Positions 19,706 through 28,207 of a DNA stretch of 64,000 nucleotides are shown here, piece after piece. The translations under genes were made by a program, and so were the position numbers. The notes under the pieces are model-generated. The model ran no database searches, was not told the DNA's origin, and saw nothing but the letters and a program-made list of their open reading frames with translations. Position 1 is the first letter of the stretch, and each line of letters opens with the position of its first letter. The stretch is from Pycnococcus provasolii (taxonomy: Eukaryota; Chlorophyta; Pseudoscourfieldiophyceae; Pseudoscourfieldiales; Pycnococcaceae): NCBI GenBank assembly GCA_938743325.2, contig OW568862.1, forward strand, positions 845,501 through 909,500, read 5' to 3'.

Positions 19706-22606
19706 ATGTCGGATTCTCTCCTTTTACCGCCTAAGGAAGCCGGGTCATTCAAGCAGATCGTGCGATGCTACGAGATGAAACAGTACAAGAAAGGCTTAAA
19801 GACGGCGGATGGCATTTTGAAGAAATTTCCCAACCACGGAGAAACGCTCGCCATGAAAGGTTTAATCATTAACGCGTCGTCTGATAACCTTGCGGGTGGC
19901 GGTGGCGGCGGTGGCGCTGCGTCCTCTCTAGCTTCCGTCGAGGCGAAAAAGGCGGAGGCGTACGACCTCGTGCGACTTGGACTCAAACATGACTTGAAGT
20001 CGCACGTGTGCTGGCACGTCTACGGACTCTTGTACAGATCAGACCGCAACTACAACCAGGCGATCAAGTGCTACCTCAACGCACTGAGACAAGACCCGGA
20101 GAACACAAACATACTGCGCGACCTCTCCATGCTGCAAATACAAATGAGAGACATCAAAGGGTACGCCGAAACACGACAAAAGCTATTCGGCATCAGAACC
20201 AACTCCAGGTTCAACTGGATCTCGTTCGCCATCGGTCAGCACCTTAACGGAAACCACGAAATGGCGGTGGAAGTTCTTAACGCCTACCACACGACGCTGG
20301 ACACATCAGGTCCCAACGGAGGACCCAAGTTCAGCTCTGACCTAGAGAAGTACGAGCACGGCGAGCTGCTACTCTACAGGGCTATGGTGCTGGAGGAGGG
20401 AAACCTTTTCGACGAGGCTCTCGCTCACCTCGACACGTGCGAGCCGCTTGCGGTGGACCACGTCGGGCTCAAGGAGCAGAGAGCTCGCCTGCTGCTCAAG
20501 GCGGGAAGGAATGCCGAGGCGGAAGAGATGTACCGAATCCTCGTGGAATTCCAGCCCGAGTCGCACAGCTACCACGACGGACTGCGAGCGAGCATGGGCC
20601 TGCCCCCGTCCACGCGACCTGACGCTAACGGCGGGGCGGCGACGTCCTCCACACCCGAGCAAATCGAGCGAATGACGGCGCTGTACGCCGAACTTCGAGA
20701 TGAACATCCAAAGTGTAGCGCGGTGCAGCGCATCCCGCTCGACTTTCTCCCCGTTGGAACGCAGTTCAAAACGCGACTTCTTGCGTATGTGCGCCGGCGA
20801 CTCACCCGCGGAATTCCCAGCCTGTTCTCAGACCTCAAGGGGCTCTACGTGCACGCGGCCAAAGCGGCGGTGATCGAGGCGCTTTTCCTCGAAATTGAGG
20901 AGTCGCTCAAGAAGTCGGAGCTCTTCCCGGAGGCGAGCGCGGATGACATGCGCGAGGCGCCGTCGACGCTTCTCTGGACGTACATCTACCTAGCGCAGCA
21001 CTTCGACAGAATGAATGATACCCCGCGCGCCCTGGCGTATGCCGACGCGGCGCTCAAGCACACCCCCACGGTGATCGACCTGTACCTCGTCAAGGCGAAG
21101 ATCCTGAAGCATGCCGGCGACCCCGTGTCGAGCGCGCTGCTTGCCGACATGGCGCGCTCGATGGACCTCGCCGACCGCTACCTCAACACGATCTGCGTGA
21201 AAAAGCTCCTTCGTGCCAGCCATCAGAAGCAGGCTGAGAACACCATCATGCTCTTCACGCGAGGCACCGGTCCGGACGACAGTAAGCACAAGACGGCGGA
21301 GGAGCTGAGCCGCGCAACGCAGCGAAACCTGTACGACATGCAGTGCTCGTGGTACGAGATTGAGTGCGGTGCCTGCCACGAGCGCCAGGGCGAGCTCGGC
21401 AAGGCGCTGAAAAAATACGTCGCGGTGACGAAGCACTACGCGGACATCACAGAGGATCAGTTCGACTTCCACACGTACTGCGTGCGGAAGATGACGCTGC
21501 GCTCGTACGTGGAAATGCTTCGCATGGAGGATCGGCTGCACGGCGAGAAGGCTTACCGACGCGGCGCATCGGGAGCGATTCGCGTCTATGTCAAGCTGCA
21601 CGACAAAAAGCCATCCGGCGCGGGTGGAGCGGGCGTCCTCGGGGCTGTCGTTCGCCCGCACGCGCGAGCCGCGGACATTGCCGGTCGCAACGCCGATGGC
21701 GCGCCTCTCGATCCAGACGACCCGAATCTGACTCCCGCGGAGCGCAAGCGCATTAAGCAAAAGCTGCGCAAGGCGGAGGCGAAGGCGGCGTCGAAGGAGG
21801 AAAAGGCGGCGTCGAAGGACGGCACGCCGTCCACGAAAGACGATGACCCCGACGGCGCGCAGCTCGCCTCCACGGACAACCCGCTCGGCGAGGCGACGAA
21901 GATTGTGTCGATGCTGCAGCAGCACGCGCCGTCGCACGTTGAAACACACCTCTTGGCTTTCGAGGTGTACATGCGCTCCGGAAAGGCTATCCTTGCCCTG
22001 CAGGCGGCGAAGCAGGCGGTTCGCCTGTCGCCCGAGAGCCCCGCCGCGCATCGCAACGTGTGCGCGATGTTTGTCGCGTGCGAGCGGCTATTCGCTCAGT
22101 GGGATGCGGAGAAGCCGGCGGAAGGTGAGAAGCCGGCGGTGGCTGCGGCACGCGCAGCCCAGCGTGGCACGGTGCGAGAGGTATACGCGCTCGAGCGTGA
22201 CGAAATGCTTCCGAAGGGGACGGGTATGCTCGACCGCCTCGAGGCGTACAATGCAAGCTACCTGGAGGCGCATGGAACTCTTAGCTTGGCTCAGCGAAGT
22301 GCTGCTGGCGAGGTGCTCCACCGCCTGCACACACCGACGGACTGGGGCGCGGCGCCGCTGACGGGCGCATCTCGCTCCGACTCCGCCCGCGCGCGTGGCG
22401 TGGAGCTCATGTGTTCCGCGGATGCATCTTCGAGCCTTGCGGATCGCCTCGACGCGTTGGACACCCTTCGCGGCGTGCTAGGCACCGCTGACGCGCACGT
22501 GTCGTCGTTCCTGAGCGCCAGCCTGCAGGCGTTCCCGTACGCTCGTTGCTTTGGTGGAAGCTACGAACTGCCGGAGGAGCAACGCCCGTCGAGTACTGAT
22601 GCGTAA
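19706..22606 (+). CDS. NAA15: N-terminal acetyltransferase A auxiliary subunit NAA15
   Basis: 966 aa from ATG, single exon. The N-terminus (LPPKEAGSFKQIVRCYEMKQ, then YKKGLKTADGILKKFPNHGE and TLAMKGLIIN) is typical of NAA15/NAT1. TPR helices continue through YNQAIKCYLNALRQDPENTN to beyond residue 500, with a Lys/Glu-rich stretch (about 680-715) before the C-terminal helical part. NAA15 is the ribosome-binding scaffold of NatA, which with catalytic NAA10 acetylates nascent N-termini co-translationally in the cytosol. Length fits the family (about 850-970 aa). A Gly/Ala-rich insertion (about 70-78, GGGGGGGAA) is a local expansion. The gene is divergent from the PC-esterase-like gene and convergent with the GT31 gene. 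Confidence 0.95.
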   Translation: MSDSLLLPPKEAGSFKQIVRCYEMKQYKKGLKTADGILKKFPNHGETLAMKGLIINASSDNLAGGGGGGGAASSLASVEAKKAEAYDLVRLGLKHDLKSHVCWHVYGLLYRSDRNYNQAIKCYLNALRQDPENTNILRDLSMLQIQMRDIKGYAETRQKLFGIRTNSRFNWISFAIGQHLNGNHEMAVEVLNAYHTTLDTSGPNGGPKFSSDLEKYEHGELLLYRAMVLEEGNLFDEALAHLDTCEPLAVDHVGLKEQRARLLLKAGRNAEAEEMYRILVEFQPESHSYHDGLRASMGLPPSTRPDANGGAATSSTPEQIERMTALYAELRDEHPKCSAVQRIPLDFLPVGTQFKTRLLAYVRRRLTRGIPSLFSDLKGLYVHAAKAAVIEALFLEIEESLKKSELFPEASADDMREAPSTLLWTYIYLAQHFDRMNDTPRALAYADAALKHTPTVIDLYLVKAKILKHAGDPVSSALLADMARSMDLADRYLNTICVKKLLRASHQKQAENTIMLFTRGTGPDDSKHKTAEELSRATQRNLYDMQCSWYEIECGACHERQGELGKALKKYVAVTKHYADITEDQFDFHTYCVRKMTLRSYVEMLRMEDRLHGEKAYRRGASGAIRVYVKLHDKKPSGAGGAGVLGAVVRPHARAADIAGRNADGAPLDPDDPNLTPAERKRIKQKLRKAEAKAASKEEKAASKDGTPSTKDDDPDGAQLASTDNPLGEATKIVSMLQQHAPSHVETHLLAFEVYMRSGKAILALQAAKQAVRLSPESPAAHRNVCAMFVACERLFAQWDAEKPAEGEKPAVAAARAAQRGTVREVYALERDEMLPKGTGMLDRLEAYNASYLEAHGTLSLAQRSAAGEVLHRLHTPTDWGAAPLTGASRSDSARARGVELMCSADASSSLADRLDALDTLRGVLGTADAHVSSFLSASLQAFPYARCFGGSYELPEEQRPSSTDA

Positions 22607-22635
22607 CTTATAGTAAGCTTCTGATTTGCCTGTAA

Positions 22636-22666
<31 letters not shown>
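22636..22666. repeat. (GAT)n microsatellite between convergent genes
   Basis: About ten GAT units just after the NAA15 stop, inside the 218-bp space between the convergent NAA15 and GT31 genes, presumably in their 3' untranslated regions. Confidence 0.9.
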
Positions 22667-22669
<3 letters not shown>

Positions 22670-22824
22670 GTCTAAGAACCCTCATTCAGTAATGGAATGT
22701 GGATTCACTTCGTCCAATGGTCAGGGGATGGGCGGATCTCGGTTGTGCCACTCGACCTTCCCTGGTGCAACAAATATAGGTTACTGGATAGAATACATGA
22801 AAGCGTTGTGAGATTTGTCTTTTG

Positions 22825-24279
22825 CTACTCATGCTCTCCACGAGGTCCACGACGCCGCCGCAGGTGGCGTTGTCGAGCTTGCTCACGCACGAGTGGATCG
22901 CTCGATTCTTCACCACGACGCAGTGCATCCTTAGCATCGTTTTCGCGAAGCACGTCAACGATCGCCTCCGACGGGTGCGGCGGAGCATTGGGATTCTCCC
23001 TTTTGTACTTGGCAAGTCCCTGGCTGTGAAGACTTTTGTATGTTTTGCAGAAACCGTTCATCGTACCATCGCCCCAGAACTCCACTTGGCGTTGCTCATC
23101 GATGTAGTGGAACCCAGCTGGGTAGACCATCTCCTTGTGGTATTCGAACGGGCCGTACGTCGGATCCCATCCTTGGCGCTGGCTGTATAAACCTGGCATA
23201 CCTATGACGTACATGCCCACCTGGTGAGCACAAACGCCGGTGCTCATATCGCCGAAGTTGGCGATCGGCGCGTGATCCTTGTTCGGACAGACGTCACGGC
23301 GAATGACATCGGACACCGAGGGTGCCTCCTCCTCCGTGTACGGCGGCGGCCACACGCAGCGCCCAGACGGGCATAGACCTTCGTCGATGGCATCGGCAAT
23401 CACCTCGAGTCCGGACCACGAAAAGACGTAGCTTGGACCTCCTTCGTGATACGGCAGGCCATGATACGGTGCATATGCGCCCGCGGCACCACTCCCGGCG
23501 TGGATTGGCACGTCAGGATCCATGTGCGAGAGCAGCTCGAGGTACCGCCGGGGCAAAATGAACGAGTCGTCGTCGGCAATGACAATCCACTTCGGGCAGT
23601 TGAGGTCGTGCAACATCGTGCGCACGTGGCTTAGGATGTGAAGCGCCTTTGCCCACATTTTCGAAAGCCTGCCCTCTGACTTCATGTCTGGTGGAAGCTT
23701 GTCGAGAACTGTCGTGGGCAGATTGCTGTCCGCACCCTCGGAGATGAACTTGACGCGAATGCCAGGGTAGCTCGCCCATCCTTTCTTCTGCGCGGCGGCA
23801 CGCCCACCGTGCGCCCTTGGGTGCGTCATAACCACGAAGACCACGTCGTCAAGCGTCAGCGGCGTTTCCTTGAACGGGTTTGGCAAGCTTGGGTCCGGTG
23901 GGGTCCACGGTAGCAAGGTGTCCGGTTCGTGCGGTGCGTCGAGGAACTTGTCTCCGTTTCCATTGCAGATGCCGTGGAACGAAGGCGCCATTGCGGGCTT
24001 GATCCACTCGTGCCAGCGGATGTTCATGTTGCTCGTGTTGGTCGTGGCAAACGGCGTGCCAAACGGCATGAAAGGTCTGCGAAACCTTTTGTCGACAACA
24101 CCGCACCGCTCACGTTGGTTGAGTTGTAGGCCGCCGTTCAGTCCAAGGAAGGCCAGAGCTTGTGAGCGTATTTCAGCGTTCGCCCGTTCCCTTTCGGCAT
24201 CCGGTGCAGGAGGCGGGTAGGCGAGATATTCGCCCGTCGCACCAGACGCGGCGTTGACTGGTGCTGGTGCTGGTGCCGC

Positions 24280-24311
<32 letters not shown>

Positions 24312-24645
24312 CCGTAATTGCCGCTTCTGTCGTCGTGGCTTCGTCGTCCACGACTGCAAGTCCTCCTCCTGCACTATGGAAAGTTGTTTCGTCCGGAGGT
24401 TTCGATAGGACGGGACTGTTTTGCACTCTTTGAATGGCAAGAAGCACGGTATCGATTTTGGAGTTGACGTGCTGCGCGCCAATCACGAGCGCCAAAATAA
24501 GCGCGGTGAGGAACCCGGCGAGGAAAGCAGTGACTGGGGATACTGATGACGACGACGATGATGATACTCTACTGCCACCACCAGGACCAGGACCAGAGTG
24601 GCCTATACCAAGCCAGTTGCGCAGAAACGAAAACTCCGCCGACAT
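22825..24645 (-). CDS. GT31 (Fringe-like) beta-1,3-glycosyltransferase, type II membrane protein
   Basis: 606 aa from the ATG at 24645; an upstream GTG at 24678 is less likely. A Gly/Ser-rich cytosolic tail, one signal anchor (about residues 38-57, FLAGFLTALILALVIGA) and a stem with ten threonines precede the catalytic domain (about 265-560). Supporting motifs are DDVVFVVMTHP, RLSKMWAKALHIL, the metal-binding KWIVIADDDSFI (DDD), a GGPSYVFSWSGLE block, and DMSTGVCAHQVG. These match Fringe/galactosyltransferase proteins of family GT31, which extend glycans in the Golgi with UDP-sugars. Donor and acceptor cannot be told from sequence. The tail is strongly basic (RQRHLRRRRGPRG). Convergent with NAA15. 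Confidence 0.88.
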
Positions 24646-25481
24646 ATTATAGCAACAGATGCCAAGAATGAATGACACACCTTAAAATAAATGCCTCTAC
24701 GATACTATTCGCAATACTCTTAACGCCGACCGATCGGCACAACTCCGGACCTCCACTTGCAGGAATTGATGCAGGAATCCCTTAAACCCTAAAAACTAAA
24801 AAGTAACTCCCTCCTCGAACGCGGAACTACATACCCTAACCGGCCGGCTTGTACAGGTCTTGCCAAATTAGTCTAAGATTAGTCTAAGTTTCCTTCTGTG
24901 CAAGGCGAAGGCGAGCTTGAGAGCTGCTTGATCAAGGCATCAAGCAAGCTTCGAGTAGTATGTACTCCTCACTCGGTGGCCGGTTGCCGGTGGGAAATGC
25001 TTTTACCAAGCTTGGTACAGTAGTTGGTGGCGGCCCGTGGGAAACCACTACTTACCCGGGTATGATATCGTAAAAGCAGGCCAATGGAATGGGCAACTTG
25101 CAGGCCACTTGCCACTTGCCACTTATTAGTGGCCACTTGCAACGCAAAACAACGCAATACGCATCTGTTTGCAACAAACGCTCAATACAGTAAAGGCATT
25201 TCTGATTTTCTGTTCGGGTTTTGGAGAGCCTGTTCGTGCAGTTCGGGTTTTGGAGAGGCTGTTCGTGCAGTTAGTTCGGGTTTTGGAGAGGCTGGTCCGA
25301 CTTCGGGGCACCTATTCGGGGGACGGGGACGGGCAGGTTGTTCGTAGTTCGGGACCTGGAGGGGATACCGGTTTGCAATTTCTATCCACAACGCCTTGAG
25401 GTTGAAGTCTCCCTCCACCACAACCACTCCCTCACGACTCCGTTTTCCCCGACGGCCTTTCTCGAGAGAAAACTTACAGAG
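24646..25481. other. Divergent intergenic region with short tandem repeat
   Basis: 836 bp between GT31 (minus) and plastid L1 (plus). A CCTTAA hexamer at about 24681 lies 36 bp upstream of the GT31 ATG. Two single telomere-like units (near 24788 and 24832) and a tandem repeat (25212-25298) are present. The GCCACTTG motif is repeated several times at 25098-25139. No gene seen. Confidence 0.65.
25212..25298. repeat. Tandem repeat, 29-33 bp unit, three copies
   Basis: Units starting GTTCGGGTTTTGGAGAG lie at 25212, 25241 and 25274 (29, 33 and about 25 bp). They sit about 185 bp before the start of the plastid L1 gene, so probably in its promoter or 5' leader. Confidence 0.9.
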
Positions 25482-26807
25482 ATGGCGGCACGTATGATGA
25501 ACATGAACCTGCAGCGACCTTGCTCCTCGCGACCTTTGGGTGCACCGCGGCGACCTGTGGCTGGTGGTGTGGCTTCTGGTGCGAATAGGATGGTGGTCCC
25601 TGTTGCGGCGACTACCTCCGAGGCGCCGTCGTACACGAAGGGGTACATCTCCCGCCTCACGCCGCAGGAACGACGCCGCTCGCGACGATACCGCGACGCG
25701 CGCTCATCCACCTTCGGAAAAGACCGTGAACTTGGACCCGAAGAAGCTGTCGCGCTCATGAAAGAACACGCAAACGCCAAATTCGACGAATCCGTTGAGG
25801 CGCACCTCCGCCTCAACATCGACCCCAAGTACAACGACCAGCAGCTGCGCGCGACCGTCGGCTTGCCAGCCGGAACGGGACAGACCGTGCGCGTTGCCGT
25901 GCTCTGCCCCGACGAGATGGCGGACGCAGCCAAGGCTGCGGGGGCTGTCATGGCGGGGGCGGACGACATCATCGCGGAAATTGAGGGTGGAAACATGGAG
26001 TTTGACAAACTCGTTGCTACGCCTGACATGATGCCCAAAGCGGCGAAGCTCGGACGCGTTCTCGGACCGCGTGGTCTGATGCCCAACCCAAAGGCGGGAA
26101 CCGTCACGCCTGACGTCGTTGCGGTACGTTCTAACTTCTGTTCTTATGGTCGTGGTCGTTATCGTGGTGATTTTGACTTTGATTTTGCTTTTGGTACACG
26201 CGAAAACGAACCAAACTTCGTGTCACGTCGTCGCGGCACACCAACACGCTTCGTCGTTCTTTGGCGTCGTCCCGAGGATGCGAGAACTTATTATTATCCA
26301 CATTGTCTGATGCGCACTTCTCTCGCTTGAGAAAAGTGTGGTATGGTGTACAAAGATATATACAAAAGACGAACTGAATGCTGAGGGCTGCAAGGAAGGA
26401 CGAATCAGAACGCGGTGCGGTGGGTGGGGCAAAGAGAAAAAAAACCGGCGTTGTCCTCGAAACGAGATGATCTCATGAACGGAATAGGAAAAAATAACAA
26501 TACTCACAACTTCCAACACTCTCACCAATACAAACTAAACACAAACAAACAATAACAGGCGGTTGCTGAATTCCAGGGTGGAAAGGTGGAGTTCCGCGCG
26601 GACAAACAGGGAATCGTTCACGTGCTTTGCGGAAAGTCGTCATTCACGCAGGAGGACCTTCTGCAAAACATCAAGGCGATCGTTGACGCCATTGAGGCGA
26701 ACAGGCCAACGGGCGCAAAGGGTGTTTACTGGAAAACGGGATACATTTGCACGACGATGGGCCCGAGCGTGCGCCTCGACATTGCCGCGTTGAAGGCTAT
26801 GGAGTAA
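25482..26807 (+). CDS. RPL1: Plastid ribosomal protein L1 (uL1c), two exons
   Basis: Join 25482-26123 and 26559-26807; 296 aa. The ATG at 25482 (MAARMMNMNLQ) opens a basic, Ser/Ala-rich transit peptide of about 60 residues. The mature part is a bacterial-type L1: EEAVALMKEHANAKFDESVE, then VGLPAGTGQTVRVAVL, and RVLGPRGLMPNPKAGTV, the rRNA-binding signature. Exon 1 ends GTTGCG before GTACGT; exon 2 starts after AATAACAG with AVAEFQGGKVEFRADKQG, restoring the conserved TPDV..AV....GKVEFR block in phase 0. L1 forms the stalk that moves deacylated tRNA out of the ribosome; this copy is imported into the plastid. Unspliced, the frame would stop at 26330 inside the intron. Confidence 0.95.
26124..26558 (+). 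other. Intron of the plastid L1 gene (435 bp, phase 0)
   Basis: GTACGT donor and AACAG acceptor. A candidate branch site, ACTAAAC, lies about 25 bp before the acceptor. The 3' end is A/C-rich (ACAAACAAACAATAACAG), with no polypyrimidine tract. Placement follows from continuity of the L1 protein. Confidence 0.92.
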
Positions 26808-26970
26808 AAAACGAATAACTGGCAGCGGATTGGGAGGAGTGGGGCTGAGCACAGAGATGACCAAAAAATACAAAAGAAAAAAAAGCATTGTAACCTTTTC
26901 TTTCCGTTTGAGTGCAAGTTTGAATTCCGATAGTATACACCAGTCTACAAACACATCAATCATACAGTAA

Positions 26971-27855
26971 TCACTGTGCCGACGAGCGAGCGACATTCAG
27001 TGCAGCCTGAATCTGTGCCGCCTGTTTTGGCGCTGGCTGCGTGCGTAGGGCACCCTCAAGGAAATCGATGGCACGCCTGAGACGGTCCTGTCGATGTTCG
27101 CGGTCAGACGTATCACCCGCGAGTGCCAGCAGACTCGACCCTGCGCGGTAACGCAGCTTGCACACCTGCGCGGGAGTCGGCGGAATCGCAGCCTGCTCGT
27201 GCACGCGTTCTTCGTCCGTCAGCGACGCGGTCGCCATGACGTCCTCGTCCGTGGGTGTAGCTTCCAGTGTCCTCCTCGCCCTTCGCTCGTGCATTCGTAT
27301 CGCCTCGAGTGCGTCTTCTAGAGCGAGTTCGTGTTGTCCCGCTGCGGCGTGCGCGGTAGCTCGGTTGAGAAGGACTCCCGCGTCATTCCTGACGTGCGAC
27401 AGAGCTTCCGTGTACTTTTCTGTCGCGCCTTGGTGATTTCCGCTGGCATAAAGGGCGTTTCCCTCCTCACGAAGTCGCTGTGCAACGTTGCGTGGCATCG
27501 CTGCGACGATTCCGTTCGCCGCGAGCGGAGACAGTTCCCTGGTTCCCTGCGGTCCTTTTGAGGCTGCTGAAGCGAGTGCCGCCGCCTGTCTTCTAACTAT
27601 AAGCTCTGCGTTGGACACTGTGTTCGACGCGTCGTCGTCGTCGTCGTCATCCCGTCCTACAGAGAGCCCCGCCGCCGTTAGCAGGAGATGGGGAGTGGAA
27701 GCGTCGCCAAGTTGAAGTTGCGCGACGTGCGCCATCATGCGTTGCGCACGTGCATCTTTATGCGCAGACGCCGCCTCGTTGGCAACTAAGTACGCCAACG
27801 AGGCGTTGCGTCGCTGCTGCGACTCGTTGATTTCCACTAAGCGGTGCGGGTCCAT
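26971..27855 (-). CDS. TPR protein, 294 aa
   Basis: ATG at 27855. An N-terminal helical region and an acidic run (DDDDDDD, about residues 69-75) precede a TPR-like unit starting RLREEGNALYASGNHQGATE, followed by YTEALSHVRNDAGVLLNRAT and LEDALEAIRMHERR. This is the pattern of co-chaperone TPR domains (SGT/TTC type), so a protein-binding role is likely; no catalytic motif is visible. The frame stays open for 45 codons upstream of the ATG, reading plausible protein (LARISDIFTSLANDATH just before the Met) but without a start codon. The true N-terminus may therefore lie in an upstream exon or a non-ATG start. Convergent with the L1 gene. Confidence 0.75.
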   Translation of the reverse strand: MDPHRLVEINESQQRRNASLAYLVANEAASAHKDARAQRMMAHVAQLQLGDASTPHLLLTAAGLSVGRDDDDDDDASNTVSNAELIVRRQAAALASAASKGPQGTRELSPLAANGIVAAMPRNVAQRLREEGNALYASGNHQGATEKYTEALSHVRNDAGVLLNRATAHAAAGQHELALEDALEAIRMHERRARRTLEATPTDEDVMATASLTDEERVHEQAAIPPTPAQVCKLRYRAGSSLLALAGDTSDREHRQDRLRRAIDFLEGALRTQPAPKQAAQIQAALNVARSSAQ

Positions 27856-28207
27856 GTGTGTGGCGTCGTTGGCGAGTGAAGTGAATATGTCGGAAATTCT
27901 CGCGAGAACCTTCTTCTTCTTGATGACCCCTGAGAGAGCCTTAAAACCCCGGAACGTAATTGGAAAACTTCGGAGAACGTCCCACGGGCCTTAATCTTCA
28001 TCTTCATCATGCATGCTGTTAGCTGTTGTTGTTGCTCTCACCTTTATATACCTTAACAACACGTCTCCTCGTTGGAGTGGTGTGACTTGTGTTGTGGTGT
28101 GTTGTGGTGTCTGTCTGTCTGTCTGTAGTGATGGTTTGGTTTGGTTTGGTGAGGGTTTGTTACAACAGACAGGACCGTTTGTCTTGGGTTTGCCGTTTGT
28201 TTGTTTA
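27856..28207. other. Spacer between two minus-strand genes, with TATA box
   Basis: 352 bp. It carries the 5' flank of the TPR gene: a TATA-like box (28042-28050), then three closely spaced ATGs around 28004-28014 in other frames, which would give short or out-of-frame peptides. On the minus strand AAAGGTGAGAG (near 28040) resembles a splice donor and AGCTAAC (near 28019) a branch site, so a 5'-leader intron is possible. The rest is repetitive (GTCT)n and (GGTTT)n sequence. Confidence 0.55.
28042..28050 (-). promoter_or_regulatory. TATA-box candidate for the TPR gene
   Basis: On the minus strand the sequence reads GGTATATAAAGGTGAG, a near-consensus TATATAAA about 190 bp upstream of the chosen ATG. 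The match is by eye and there is no transcript evidence. Confidence 0.5.

Noticed and set aside
20990-22051. 353-codon minus frame antisense to NAA15
   Set aside because: Same codon-avoidance effect within a strongly supported sense gene; Arg/Leu-rich composition with no motif.
27930-27950. A 16-bp mini-intron (GTTTTAAGGCTCTCAG) upstream of the TPR gene
   Set aside because: It has GT and AG ends, but removing 16 bases does not bring the upstream ATG frame into the TPR frame.
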